The notes: generated from the letters alone by a model not told the origin. Shown: positions 34,365 through 46,737, counted from the first letter of the stretch. The stretch: DNA of 64,000 nt from Micrasema longulum (GCA_022494885.1 JAGVSM010000459.1:265556-329555); one strand, 5' to 3'. A program made the numbers and translations.

Positions 34365-34455
34365 AACCCGCCAATGACAGGTCGTAAGCCCTGTAAATGC
34401 CTAGATTTCTATATAACCTGCTTAAAAATGTTATCGCTCTGTGTTGCAATTAATT
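34365..34455 (-). mobile_element. R family element, internal fragment
   Basis: CCGCCAATGACAGGTCGTAA, then GCCCTGTAAATGCC and TTCTATATAACC match the R core. Both ends are missing. Confidence 0.7.
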
Positions 34456-34948
34456 TCATACTTAAGAAGTCTTTATATTATCTGATTAATGTATTTTGTG
34501 CATTTCTAAATTATCATGTTTAAAATATTTTTTTATTCAATTATGGACAAAATTCACCTCGACCGGCTGTTCTGAGTGGGACTGGGCTCATTTATGTAGT
34601 TTATAGAAGTTTCGAACATAAAAACGAAACAAATCCATATGATAAAAGTACACCAATAAATGTCATCAAATGGCCTATAATACGTATAATGGATCAAACA
34701 AAATCTTTGTTTTATTTTTCTATTCTAAAATACACTGAGACATTGCCTTTGTTTTATTTACATTTTTTAATTTCAAATTCAGAAAATTAGATCATCCGTC
34801 TAAGAACGACATTTTTGAACAAAAATGGGCTTAAAATTATCGGAAAATAAACAAAAATGTAAAAAACGGGTTGCTTTAATTATTTCAAAAAAGTAGGAAT
34901 ACTGAATTATAAATTAAAAGATACTGGAATATAAATTACTTTATGTCC
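34456..34948. other. AT-rich, nothing recognised
   Basis: No supported feature. Confidence 0.45.
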
Positions 34949-35035
34949 CTTGAGGTGATTTTCACAAAAACGGCGCCATATAAATTATCCAAACATTATT
35001 ATTATTATAATTATTATTATTAAGTGTTAACTGGG
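34949..35035 (+). repeat. Short dispersed repeat (GGCGCC type)
   Basis: TTGAGGTGATTTTCACAAAA, then CGGCGCCATATAAATTATCC and an (ATT)n end. It is the best copy of the repeat at 19717-19775 and 52330-52376. Confidence 0.55.
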
Positions 35036-35624
35036 TGAAATTAATAAAAAAAACAAAACTTTATTATTTTCAAAACAATACTTTATGATTTATTAAAATG
35101 GCATACAAAAAACACATTTTATCAACTTTCCGAAAATATGAACAATGTGCATTTTATATAATAATGACTATTTTTATACCACAATCCAATGATAAAAAAG
35201 ATTCTCAGGTAAGCAATAGTAATATTGAAATTTAGGAACACTGTCTAGGTACCTATTTTTTATTTCAATCAATAATTAGTACTGAAATGAGTCGACTTGT
35301 TTAAGGAATAAAAATAACACATTAAAAAAACTACTTATAAATAGCTGGTTTTCCGATACTTATACGAAATTTATGGAAATATTTTTTGGATGTTTCCTGT
35401 TTTTTTATCTTTTGAAGAAACTCGTGGTCAAGGATTGTGTTTAAATTAATGAAAAACCGGATTTTATAAGTACAATGATCGTTCGGCTTATTTCACACCG
35501 GTCGTAAAAATCCACACGACAAGGGAAAATTAGTATGGATGGATTTTTTTGATGCATTGTTTTCATAAATTTAGCGGCTACTAACATGTAAAATCCCACA
35601 AAAGAAAATATGATAGAGATTTGT
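35036..35624. other. No gene recognised
   Basis: No supported feature. Confidence 0.45.
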
Positions 35625-35668
35625 CGGCCTCATGGTGTTCTGGTTAGTGTATTTGCCTGCCACTAAAT
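35625..35668 (+). mobile_element. SINE family S3, head fragment
   Basis: GTCGGCCTCATGGTGTTCTG and GTATTTGCCTGCCA match the first half of the S3 head. It is cut before the B box and followed by AAATAAATAAAA. Confidence 0.6.
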
Positions 35669-36689
35669 AAATAAAAAAATATTAAAAATCAATCCACCCA
35701 AGGTAATTTTACGTACCTTATGGGTTTGTATAAACCGTCTGAAATGGACCTTCCTCTAAAAACACACGTGTTGATTTCGTTTTATTTTTGTAAATTTTAT
35801 TTAGCTATAAAAAATTCCCACAGCTAACGTTTAACATTTAATTTACTTAAATACATTTTTAACATAGAATATATAATTAGTGTGTGCTCATAAATGTAAT
35901 GAAAACAAGATAAAAAATAAAACAAAGTAAATTGAAAATTTCAATTTATTTCTACAAAAAAAAATAAATAGTAAAAAAATTAAAAGTACCCATTAAAATT
36001 AAGACCAAAAAAAAGTGAATAAAATAAGAAAGAAATAAAAAAAGGTTAACCTTAGAAAATAACAATAATGTTTTCAATGAGAGACAAAAATACTGAGTTG
36101 TAGAATATTTTATAAAAAAAATCATTATAGGAACGTTCTTTCTACAGTGTCTACTAAACACTTTTGTAATAAAAACATAATTTCATTTTTATTATGACAT
36201 GTTTTCAAGTCAAGTGGCAACACATGAAATATTTTTAGAACAATATAATTCAACGTACGTTGTCCATAAATTTTAAAATTTTGGTACAACTAGGCCATCA
36301 ACAGATGTAATCTTGTTAGATAGCTGTATTTTACGATGCAAGTTTCTCTTATTTATTTTTGTAATTATAGATACCTTTTTTGACATTAAGATTATATTAT
36401 ATGATGCTTGTTTTTAACTATAATCTATACTTGTACTTTAAATATTTTTCTTAAATTTCTACCTTCCTCAAAACAGATATGAGTAATGACGTAATGAGTC
36501 TACCTAGTGAAGAAAGACGATTGTTTGTTTTGTATCAATGCAAGTTCTCCATGTTAATTTTCAATTAAATTAAGCACTGTGCTGACTCAAAAGTTAAATA
36601 AAAAAAATCATATTATAAATGTACAATCAAAAGCAAAACAAATGGTATGACGATGTCGGCCACGAAGAAACACGGTCATTGGTAAACAT
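35669..36689. other. No gene; MITE fragment near 36236-36297
   Basis: TTGGTACAACTAGGCC near 36281-36296 and the preceding text match the right half of the MITE at 5602-5757. The rest is AT-rich. Confidence 0.4.
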
Positions 36690-36995
36690 TACGAATAAAA
36701 GTGATTTAATCCACAAATTTGCAATATCCAGTGACCGGTTTCATCGCTTTCGCTACATCTTCGAGACTGGTATCTTTACTAAGGAGTTCAATGTATTTAT
36801 ACAAAACAGAGGTAAGGATTGATCGCTTTCGCGACATCTTCGAGACTGGTATCTTTATTAAGGAGTTCAATGTATTTATACAAAACAGAGGTAAGGATTG
36901 AGGACAGAGGTGGATTAAAGTATCACTCGTCTTTTATTAATATAATAAATTACGATGAACTTCCACCAAAAATTTTCACTTACAAACTTGAATGT
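36690..36995 (-). mobile_element. Palindromic family P, copy with two 79 bp tandem units
   Basis: Read on the minus strand this is the same element as 50670-50789 and 52903-53085. It starts near ATTCAAGTTTGTAAGTG, has the AAAGACGAGTGATAC arm, and ends past TTTGTGGATTAAA with a decayed second arm. Between the arms lie two 79 bp direct repeats (36743-36821 and 36822-36900) and a single GAAACCGGTC block (about 36733-36742). Near 36728-36771 a hammerhead-like arrangement can be read: stem I CCAGT/ACTGG, a stem-loop around GAAA, then GAAACCGG and TC before ACTGG. The core has one inserted C relative to CUGANGA. No target duplication is evident for this copy. Confidence 0.7.
36743..36900. repeat. 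79 bp tandem duplication
   Basis: The two units differ at very few positions. Each contains ATCTTCGAGACTGGTATC and TTTATACAAAACAGAGG. The near identity implies recent or homogenised expansion inside the element. Confidence 0.92.
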
Positions 36996-37690
36996 TTGAG
37001 TACGTTATTTATATTATTATAATCGAATGCAGTTCTGCCACCTGTATGGCAGTAGAAAACTTAATTTATTAAACCATACAGGGCAGCAATCTCATGATAT
37101 AAAACTTTAATTTTATGTAGTTGAAAGTACGTAAATATTTTTTAATTAATTGCGATTAATCCAGTCATGTTAATTACTTTAGATTCGCTCAATTTAATGC
37201 ACGGTTAGATAAAATAATAGCGATAATGAGATAATAACTGAACTGACTAGATTTAAATTATTGATCACTACTTTAAAATCGTGATGAATCAGTAAGTAAT
37301 AATTGTTAGTAATTATTGCGACTGTTTCACACGATTTTCCACAATACTTCCATTGTTCTTTTGCACCTTATGTGGACATTCTCTATACTGTACAGTAGAT
37401 GGGTATTACTTGAATGAGGTCAAGAATGTGATAAAACTAAAATATTTTTACCCTTGTAATAGTACTTATATCTAATATAATATGACATATTATACATATT
37501 TTGGGTATGTGATACAGAGCTAACTTAATATTTTCCAAATAGTTTTAAAGCGAATTGTGTTTCTTGAATTGGACAAGTAATTTTCCTTTTGCTGCTAAAA
37601 TACCAATGAAATCACGATTTAAAAAATAAAAGTATGAACGTGTGCATACTTAAATTTTTTGAGATTACGAATGTAGTTCTGGGGTGATTA
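36996..37690. other. AT-rich, nothing recognised
   Basis: No supported feature. Confidence 0.45.
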
Positions 37691-37694
37691 TTAA

Positions 37695-37925
37695 CACTTT
37701 GTATCCCGGAGCCGTGAAAACACGTGATTTTATAACCACGCGTTGTGTCCCGGTCCCGCGTTTTCACGTGGTTTACCAGCTGTCTAAAAAAGCGCATTTT
37801 ATTGAAATCTTGTGACTTTTATTGGTACTTTTTCGCTGCTGGTAAACCACGTGAAAAAACGGGACCGGGACACAACGCGCGGTTATTGTAATCACGTGTT
37901 TACACGGCTCCGGGATCCAAAGCAC
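37695..37925. repeat. Long inverted repeat, ~85 bp arms
   Basis: The arms share CCCGGAGCCGTG, AACACGTGATT, GTTGTGTCCCGGTCCCG and CACGTGGTTTACCAGC blocks and differ at a handful of sites, around a ~57 bp loop. It is much more GC-rich than the surroundings. Confidence 0.88.
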
Positions 37926-38051
37926 AAAAAAAGGAGTGAGGCCCTGTATATGTGCGAACATTGCAATGCGCAATGTGGCTCTCCATAAGGCCAATGTTGG
38001 AAAAGCTATCAAAGAAAAATGACTTATTTAATTATTTCAAATAAGTCTTAA
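37926..38051 (+). pseudogene. piggyBac transposase C-terminal Cys-rich remnant
   Basis: In the frame of 37938-38051 the translation reads EALYMCEHCNAQCGSP, a stop at 37986-37988, then GQCWKSYQRK. The spacing Y-x-C-x2-C...C...C-x3-Y matches the zinc-binding tail of piggyBac-like transposases, which contacts the element ends. One internal stop and the absent upstream catalytic domain make it dead. The match is short, but its place next to a TTAA-flanked end supports it. Confidence 0.55.
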
Positions 38052-38189
38052 AATTCTCAATTGATTGAACCTAATATTTTCATAATAATGACACTTTATA
38101 GAAACCCTTCATAAAGCATAAAATTTCACAAGAATGGGCCGGGCACAGAGTAAATTCAATGTGTATTCGGCCGGTGCTCAAAGTGTTAA

Positions 38190-39534
38190 GATACAGTTTC
38201 AAAAATATATCTTAACTTCATTTGGTTTGAAAGTGTAAACAACTAAACAAAATTTTATTAAGTTTTCATTCCAAGAGCCATGTTATTGAGGAGAATACAT
38301 TTTTTTTATGACTAATTTTTTCTATGTACTGACTCTAAAAATGTATGTTTTTTATTTTTCTCTTTCCAATAATTAATAGAAAGATTAACTTTTTAAATTA
38401 ATATTTTGAGATTTTAGTATGGTAATATATTTTTTTCAAAACAAAAATCGGACAATTGTATCGCCTTGTTAAGGCATTTGCAAACCAATTTTTTTTTTAA
38501 TGTGGACTCTAATCTGTGTTTGATTTAAATATTAGGAATCAAATATTAAGCTTCGTAGTCAAACATGGTGAAAATGTCGCTGATAACACCTGAGAAATAA
38601 AAACAGAAATATGATGTTAAAGAAATATGATTGTCATCTAAAAATATAATAATTGGGGTTTGTTTGAGACCTACTTTTGTATTTAATTTTCCCGATTTTA
38701 ATATTCAACTTATAATACTAGTGAATAAATATTTCACTGGACAATATCTTCCGAAGATCCTTTACATAATTAACATCTTATTTGTCTGCGATGTCCATTT
38801 AACCAAAACAACATGAGCAAAACATTTAATGGTCTGACGCCATCTAATCTACATAAGTACTTGTAAAATATACTAAACTTGGCACACCTGTAAGTTAAAT
38901 TGTGCCAAATCGGGTCTATTGATTGGCACAACACTCCCAGGAAATCAGCTCCACTTTGGGTATTATGCATTATCCTCCAGCTCTGGCAATGATGGATCTG
39001 CGAGCGATTATCTGTCCGTCATAGGTGCGATGGGAAATGGGACACTTATTGTCCGTGTACGCTATTGTCCATTCATTTTCCATAGGACAAGGTGACCTGG
39101 ATCGATAATTATCGACAATACATAGTAAAACAATATTATTTTACTCTTGGAAATGAGATAAATAATGTTAAGTAAGTACAGACTTACAGTAAGCTATCAA
39201 ATCTTATTTTGCGCATCATTTTGTAAGTATTTTGATGGACATTAACATTTAACATGTTAAAGAGAATAAATTATTGATTTGATAAAATCAACTGGTGTAA
39301 GAAAATGTACAAAAAATCAGAAGTATTACGCGTTGCTTAATAGGTTAGTGAAATAATTTATATAAATCTCACGAACATCAATAAAGATTTAGCGCTTTTA
39401 CTTTAAAGTAATTTTTTTCAAACGAGTTACATTTGTGTTTTTACCATTGGCCCACATAGTTTAACTTTGGCGAGACAATTTCAACGAGTTGAAAACAATT
39501 TGCTAATCGAAAGTGTGAAACAAGTTGCTGTAAA
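38190..39534. other. No gene recognised
   Basis: AT-rich on the left. Positions 38880-39110 are less AT-rich with no domain or repeat partner. Confidence 0.4.
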
Positions 39535-39600
39535 GCGGGGTTCGATCCTCGGATCTATAATCCGCGAGTCCGTAAGCCACGGGACCATAACCCGATTCAT
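39535..39600 (-). mobile_element. SINE family S2, head only
   Basis: On the minus strand it reads GGGTTATGGTCCCGTGGC, then CGGACTCGCGG, then GGATCGAACCCCGC (B box). The body is missing. Confidence 0.65.
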
Positions 39601-40949
39601 CCTCATTTTTAACTTAATATTTCAAAAGATTCTTAATTGAGATATCAATAATCTTTATATCTGCCATAAACGTTCTCTGCACCTGATTCAGTTTCAGTTT
39701 TAATTATATTTCTATTTTTAAACTCTTATTTTTTCCTTGATTGGGAAAAATATTTACAACTAAATATTTACTTTCGGCTTTGCCAGGAATCAAACCAAAC
39801 AAACGTAGTCAAACGAAATAATACTCACACAGCCGACATTCTAGATATAATACAGAATATTTTTTTTACGAAACCAATTTATTGTTTATGTACATGTAAT
39901 CTCATTGTCTGTCTGATTCATGACTATAAATCTAATTTAGTCGGAAACATATTGCAGCTTGAGCCAAGAGGCACACGAATGCATAATGTTCGTTGTTTGG
40001 AATCCAGATGCGGCAACGTTCTGAAGTTCGGGGTAATAAATTTCCGCCGCTCCACCCGTGATCTAATTTGCACAGATTTACCCCGAGTTTGTGCCCTGCC
40101 CACGCTAGAGAACCTTCGCTCAATAATTCTTTTCAACCCAGAAAAAGGTTAGGTCGAGAGTTGATGCTATTATCAGAGTTCATCCTTTTGTCGGTTCCCG
40201 TACATGTTTTTATTTTAACCTCATTCGATGTAGGTTAGGTGTCGTATGAAGTTTCCCTTTGAATTCATTTTTCTAAAAGAGAAATAAAAGCTAACCGCAT
40301 ATTATTTTTCCATAAAGTCCTCAACTTATAGAGTTATAAATTTGTGCGCCGGATTTCGTACTTCCATAAGCACATTAGCACAAATTGTTACATCAAATCA
40401 TGATATTTTTATTAATAACTATAAAATGAGAATAAATTCATTATATTTGTACATACTCATAAAAATGTATATATATAATACTACAACAACTATTTTTAAC
40501 AATGTTCAAGCAACTTGTGTTTGTGCTGTGTTGATAAACAAGATTTTTTGTATTTTTACATAAATAGTAAACAGAATAACATTTGTAGGTATAATCCACA
40601 ACCTACCTTTTACTAGTTTACACTTGCGCTGTGTTTAAGATTCATCCAAAATGTGTTCTACTCTAAATATTAAGTACATATTTATATGCGGGTCAAAACT
40701 TTAAAATACAATTCAGGCAAACATGTACGTCATAATTTCAGTAATTATAACTATTCTTCGCTTTGGGTTTTTGGTTTTTGGTTTAAAGTATTATAGTTTA
40801 TTGTGATGATGATGATTGATATACTTTTTAAATATTTGAGTTTCTTTCATATTTATTTATTTTATCAAATGTTTGTCCTATTTATTGATGTGCCATGTGT
40901 TATTTTAATGATGTTTTTTATTTTGTAAAATATTTTTGATGCTAGTTAG
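39601..40949. other. No supported gene
   Basis: Positions 39950-40140 are GC-richer with frames of 60-70 codons on both strands but no recognised domain. The rest is AT-rich. Confidence 0.35.
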
Positions 40950-41055
40950 TAAAAGTTTATTATTCGTCTCAACTCAGCACAGGACTTTGAGGCCCAATAG
41001 AGTTGAAACATATGTCTCAAAAATGGAAAGTCAATATAGTACTGTAAATAAATAA
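40950..41055 (+). mobile_element. LINE 3' end candidate
   Basis: Text ending TATAGTACTGTAAATAAATAAAAA has the A-rich end seen on other LINE fragments here. No coding part was identified. Confidence 0.35.
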
Positions 41056-42083
41056 AAACAAATTAATAAATTGGATTAATTTTCAACAAAAAACTAATCA
41101 TCCATTCTTACGCTCTAAGATACTTAAACATGTTTTTATTTCTTAGGCAAACATTAATGAAGGCTCAAGTTTGATTGAAGAGTTCCATCCAAACTAGTGT
41201 ATTTTGAAGTATGATCATTACCGCTTGATCACGTGAGGGTATTCCGTACAGCAGTTAATCACTTAGCGATTAGTGCAATAACCAATATAGGGTGGTCTGC
41301 CAGGTGGGCTCGGTAGTTTATACCACAATACCCAGTAGATCGCAGATACCAGGGCACCATAAGTAATTGGTAGATATTTGTGTTACCATGCTTGCCGACC
41401 GCGCCCGAGTTCTACTTATCGACACGCGATCAATACTTCCACTACCTCGTCATCATCATGTCGGACAATTCTTGAACATGAACTAAATACTAATCATGTA
41501 TATCTATTATTCCATGGAACTGTGGAAAGATACAACTACGATATATCTTTTCCATTTACCTGATTAGAGAAGGTGGCACGTTAGTTCTTAATGTTTGTAC
41601 AATGTCGACTTTGTGTTTTGTTCGATAAACTTAATTTATTATATTCGTAATAGCCACGTTGATGTGTCAAGGTTGTTAGAATGACATGACATTATTTGAT
41701 ATCTTTGTTTGTGAGGAAAATGATTTTAATACCACTTATCCTAAAAATAAAAACTATCATAAATCTTCATTACACATTTGTTACTTGTGTACATGAGTGT
41801 TATGTTTTTTTTTTAATACTGTTTCGTGGACGTTTACAATTTTTATTCCTAGATTTTTTTTCTACAATTCGAGTTGCTAAAGATATTTTTTCAGCTTGCA
41901 ATTTATTCTGCCAATGTCTGTTATAATGTTTTGATTTTTTAAATTTTTACTTCAGCTCGCCCTAACATGGCTAAAGTAGTACCTTTACACTAGAAATCTG
42001 TTGATGCTATCAATATATTTTTTTTCAAAGTACCATTTTTAAAATAATCGTATTCATTTTTTCTTTAATAAAAATGGTATATT
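41056..42083. other. No gene recognised
   Basis: GC-richer at 41280-41480 without a domain. Otherwise AT-rich. Confidence 0.4.
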
Positions 42084-42185
42084 TTATCCTCTCTGTCTAC
42101 CTTCACGAGGACAGGCCTGGTCGTGTGTTTTTGTTTTGTTTTTTTTGCAAAACTATGTCGTTATTTTTTTAATAACGACATAGTT
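42084..42185 (+). mobile_element. Family S4 end followed by a perfect palindrome
   Basis: ATCCTCTCTGTCTACCTTC, then GGCCTGGTCGTGTG and a T-run match the S4 3' end. Directly after it AACTATGTCGTTATT (42151-42165) pairs perfectly with 42171-42185 around five T. Confidence 0.55.
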
Positions 42186-42714
42186 AAAGCTTCAAAAACT
42201 ACTTTTACTACCTTAAAGATAAACTAAATAAAGTTTACATTAAATGATTTGGTAAAACCAGCCTCTGAAAACTAAAAAAACACGAAGCAGACAGCAACCA
42301 CAAAGATTCAGGAACGATATTAATAATAATTATTGTTTACAAAAAAGTTCGCAAAATAGTGCATGTTACAAAAGTACCTATTTCAAGTGGGTAGGTACTG
42401 CGGCATCATTATGGTGAAGGTTATCAACAATGTCGTAATTGGAAATATTATGCAAATACATTTTTTTAACAAATGATCCAATTTCATAGGGTTATGCTTT
42501 GCTCTCCAGACTTCAGTGAAATTTTGGTATGGCAAGTATGGCAACATAAAGGTTTATAGAAAAATTAAAAAAAAATGTTTTCACTTGATGTTATGTTGAA
42601 TTTGTCATGTCTATACCATGAGATTATTTGATTTATTTTTAAATATACACGTCATGCAGTGTCTTGCTCCTGAATACATGTTGGGAGGTATTAAATAAAG
42701 ATTTTCACAAATGT
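42186..42714. other. AT-rich, nothing recognised
   Basis: No supported feature. Confidence 0.45.
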
Positions 42715-42880
42715 GGAATGAGAAATGGAGGCGATTTCAGGCTTCCTAAGGTGAGGCTGACTGGAACTCAAAATAACCTTTAGGTACAAAAAAGTTTAGT
42801 TAATGTTTAATAAGTTACCAAAAAGTCTCAGGAAAGCTAAATGCGTCTCCACTTTTTGATCAGAACACTTTGTTAAGCAA
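42715..42880 (+). pseudogene. LINE ORF2 C-terminal fragment
   Basis: Coding remnants read FRLPKVRLTGTQNN and, after a frame change, MFNKLPKSLRKAK. This is the pattern (R-x-P...T...FN-x-LP-x-SLR) of the segment after the RT domain in many non-LTR elements. It is homologous to 59440-59595 on the minus strand. Stops and a frameshift separate the blocks. The RT core is absent. Confidence 0.6.
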
Positions 42881-45167
42881 TATATTATGTAGAATTAGAG
42901 ATGTATTTAAATTAAGAATATTATTATATTATAGTATTAGTATATTTCAATAATTAATAGTGTTAAAATAATATATAAATTTATGTAATATTGTAAATTT
43001 ACAAACTAAATGATTAAATATAGTACTGAAATTTCATGCAAAATCATGATTTCAGATAATATATATATATATATATATATTTTATCGATATTTTGAAAAT
43101 AGAAAGTAAAAGTTAAAACTAAAATTAATTAATATACGCAACGAAATAAAGAATCAGGTGTAAAACTATGATTCAACCCTGAACTTGTCAGTCGTCATTA
43201 AAAATCACTAACGCATTTCGGAAATACAATGAAAATACCAGAATTTATGTCGAATTATTAAAGAACGGATTTATGGTAAAAATATACAAAAATTTACATT
43301 ATGTCATAGACCAATGAAGCCAAAGTAGAAAAAAATATAATAGGAAGAATCTTGACTCAAAATGTTTGTGATTTGCATGGCCCTAAATTTGTATATTTTT
43401 TATCTGAATTTGTCGAATTAATTCATGTATATGGTAAAAAAAACTGCTTACATTGGATTAATGTACTGGTATAATTTTTTTAATACGTAGGTACTTACCA
43501 TACGCGGTCCGTCTATAAATTAGATGGAACCGATGCTTCCCTAAAAATTTGACTTCTAAACAATCAGTACCTATTTTTTATATAACAAAATCAGCTGTAA
43601 GTTAACTTATCTTTTTAGTAAGTACAAAAAATATTTTTTAATTAGTTGTTAATCGTAGAGATCTGAGATGCGTTCGGTGTTTATTCATTATGACTTCAAA
43701 AAAATAACACAAGACTACACGCAACCTTTCGCCTGCGCAATTATGCGCAGATTGAAGCAACATTCACTGCGCTCCATTTAATTCTGATTTCATTCAATAC
43801 TAAATTCACAAATCCACGCTTGCGCAAATTGAAATCTTCAGTAGTTCTGTGGAAGCAACTCTAACAAAGCGAAATATGTTTGTTTTACGTATACTGTGAC
43901 TGTTCTATCACAAATTTAGCACTTACATCGATTGACGGGGTGGTATTATAATATTAAACTATTAAATATAACTCTTTTATGATAAACGTATGGAAAAAAA
44001 AATGCCTTTTATTTTATTTTAAAGCACTTGATTCAAATTAATGTGTTAGTAGATACGTATTTTATGTATGTACCTAGTACCGAGTGACTGTTTCCCTAAT
44101 CAAAAAACCTCATCACACGCCCGTGGTACCTACAATTAGTATGACAATTAAATTTAGTGTACCTCCCCAGTCCCTAGCATTACTCGTATATTCTTAATCT
44201 ATAAAATACCATAATATCGTCGGTAGAAATTTGAATCACTCAGCGGGAAAATTTCCTTTTTGTTAGCATGTCACTTTGTTGCCACAGCTTTTCAAGCCAG
44301 CCATTTTAACCTTTTCCTCCAGCAATATAGTTTCGATAACATTTTTTGTACGTGCATTAATCACGTTTTCCTTATTAAAAAAAAATATTGCAAACGCAAT
44401 GTTAGGTAGGTTAGTTTAAAAACAAAATTAGAATAGATTTCAGAGGTGAGTCAGAGAACCATCTGTCAGCGCAGATGGGCGCGGGCCTCCACCGTCGCCG
44501 CCGAGCCGGCCCCCTCTAGGGCGCACGCGCCGAAGCCCCAATATTCTCAGTGTAAGGCTTCCTAACAAAAATTCAGATAGAATAAACATTTCATCATTTT
44601 CTCGAGCTTATTTAATTAAACGGCTTTTTCAATTTATTTCAGAAGGTGGAGATCAAAACATATTTCATAAATCAAGGATGATTGAATTTGCTTCATGTAC
44701 CTACTAAAAATCTTATATATAGTATATATTTGAAAGAAATTATAGATAAAAAATAGAAATAAATTATTTGAATTGTAATAATGAAGTAAACTTTCATGTT
44801 TTCTTTATTTTGTTCCGTATTTTCAATTCCATAAAACAAAGATTTGAGCATTTCCAAACTGTTGTGACTTTTTTAAATAGGAGTTGCATTTGTTATGTAC
44901 AAGATTTATAATTCATAAAAGTGGATTTTTCTGCTTTTAGTAAGCTTCTACTTTATCATTAAGTGTTGAGGTCAGGAGGGATATTCTATAGCAGACCAAT
45001 CGTAACTTCTCTAGCATTTGCTCTTGTGAAGAGGAAACCGCTCAAAACTCTCCTCCAGAAGAAGCCTGCCTATTAACAGTCAAAAGATCTTCCGTTCCAC
45101 TAGAAGAGTGTTTGGCATTATGAGTCCTCCTTTGGTTTATATCACCAATGTTCTGTACTAACTTGCT
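42881..45167. other. No gene; (AT)n at 43058-43081, GC-rich patch 44440-44550
   Basis: The GC patch has CCGTCGCCGCCGAGCCGG-type text and CpGs, unusual for the window, with no frame. It could be unique regulatory DNA. The rest is AT-rich. Confidence 0.35.
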
Positions 45168-45332
45168 AGTGTCGCGGACTAGTGTCGCGGACTCACGAAT
45201 CAGGGGTCCGAGGTTTGCACCCCTTTCTACCACAACTTAGTTCCCATTTTCTAATATGAAGTTATTTACAACTCGTTGAAAATGGCCCCAAAATTGAAAT
45301 ATTTGGATAAATCATAAGAACGCAAATATCTA
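45168..45332 (+). mobile_element. SINE family S2 with duplicated head segment
   Basis: The 13-mer AGTGTCGCGGACT occurs twice in a row (45169-45194) where other S2 copies have one. The B box is decayed to GGTTTGCACCCC. The body GAAAATGGCCCCAAAATTG and the end AATCATAAGAACGCAAATATC are well kept. Confidence 0.8.
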
Positions 45333-46732
45333 TTTTTTTCAGAATAGCGTCATCAAGGTTCATAAGTATCCCTAAATAACCAAATCTTCATGAATGAACT
45401 ATTATTAAAAAATATGCGATAATTACAAATAAGTTATCAGTTTTTTTATCTTTACTCTATGCTGTCATTCCTTTTCTAAAGCCTCGACCTTTCGGGGTAC
45501 CTATAAGTATTGAAATTAACATTTTATAGAATTGATTATATAAAAAAATGTTTTAAATTGCTAATGAATAATACTCACAAAAACAACGTCAATTAGTGTA
45601 TTATACTCGATTTTTTTATTTCCAAACCAGGAAATGTTCATTTATGAAGTAATCTAAAAACGATGTTGTGAATTTTGCGAAGTGCATTTCAAAGCAATTA
45701 TTATTAAATTAGAATAAAGTGATATTGTCCGTTTCGCAAGTAGTTTACTGTGTGTTAATGTGTAATACTGCGAACTATTCATTTGTTTATATTCTTAGAT
45801 ATATTTTAATTATGTTTTCTTTATTATCAGATTTATCTCCTTTACTTAGAGTATAACAAAATTTATTAATAATCGACAATCGATCGCCACCTATAAACTC
45901 TTTGTAGATTGATTAGAATAACCCTAGAATGATGTATTATATGATTTATTAATCATATTAATATATCTAATCCAATTTTTCAAAAATAAATATATAAATA
46001 AATGCAATTTTTTATTAAAAAACCGCTTATTTTTTAAAAAATCCTACGAAAGAGACATTTTTTAAGGAAGGATAATTTGTGATACTATACTATTATTTGC
46101 GTTTTTATAATCTAAGTATTAAAACAATATTTTTTTATATTCTATCGTAGGAATTTTATTTTAACAAATACTTGGGTGAATGAATGAATGATGAATGTTG
46201 TCATACGAATAATTTCTATCAATACGTAACAAACAAATGATCACTTTAAGCATACTTTTTCGATGAATTCGTTAGATTTATTCTAACAATGAATTTGCCA
46301 TTTGATCACTTTTATTGTAAATAAAATTGGTACTGGTTTTATCTATTATAAAATGTTAGCTGATAGTAGAATAGCTATTATTCTACCTGATCACAATGTT
46401 TACTGATGCGTAAACGTTCTTGACCGTGTGCTGTGTAAGTACGTGAACAATCTATAAAATAGAATTGCTCGTAAATAAATGAAAATATAAAAAACATTTT
46501 ACTACACGGAACCAGATAAAAAAAACGCTAGTCAGCATAATCTTAAAACGGCGAGTTAATAATTAAAATCATTACTGTCAAAAATAAATCAATTTTGTTT
46601 CGCATTATCTGAGAAAATAAATACCGTTTGAAAGAAGTATTTGGATCTACTATAAAAGTATGCATTTTTTAGGATAATTACGAGCAACTATGCCACTTAT
46701 TAGTTATTTTTATAAATACTTTTAACATAATC
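45333..46732. other. AT-rich, nothing recognised
   Basis: No supported feature. Confidence 0.45.
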
Positions 46733-46737
46733 AGACT

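Larger units (their letters stand above)
37691..38189. mobile_element. piggyBac-like relic with TTAA ends
   Basis: TTAA at 37691-37694 is followed by CACTTTG, and the complement CAAAGTG precedes TTAA at 38186-38189. This gives inverted ends flanked by the tetranucleotide target that piggyBac transposases use. The left part is a large hairpin (arms about 37695-37780 and 37838-37925). The right part holds a remnant of the transposase cysteine-rich tail (37926-38051). Total length is about 499 bp, so most of the transposase gene is missing. Confidence 0.6.

Noticed and set aside
39924..40152. Three overlapping frames of 63-70 codons
   Set aside because: They mirror one another on opposite strands in a GC-richer patch. 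None shows a domain, so a coding strand cannot be chosen.
45042..45233. 63-codon minus-strand frame
   Set aside because: Its N-terminal third is the reverse of an S2 SINE head and the rest has no domain.
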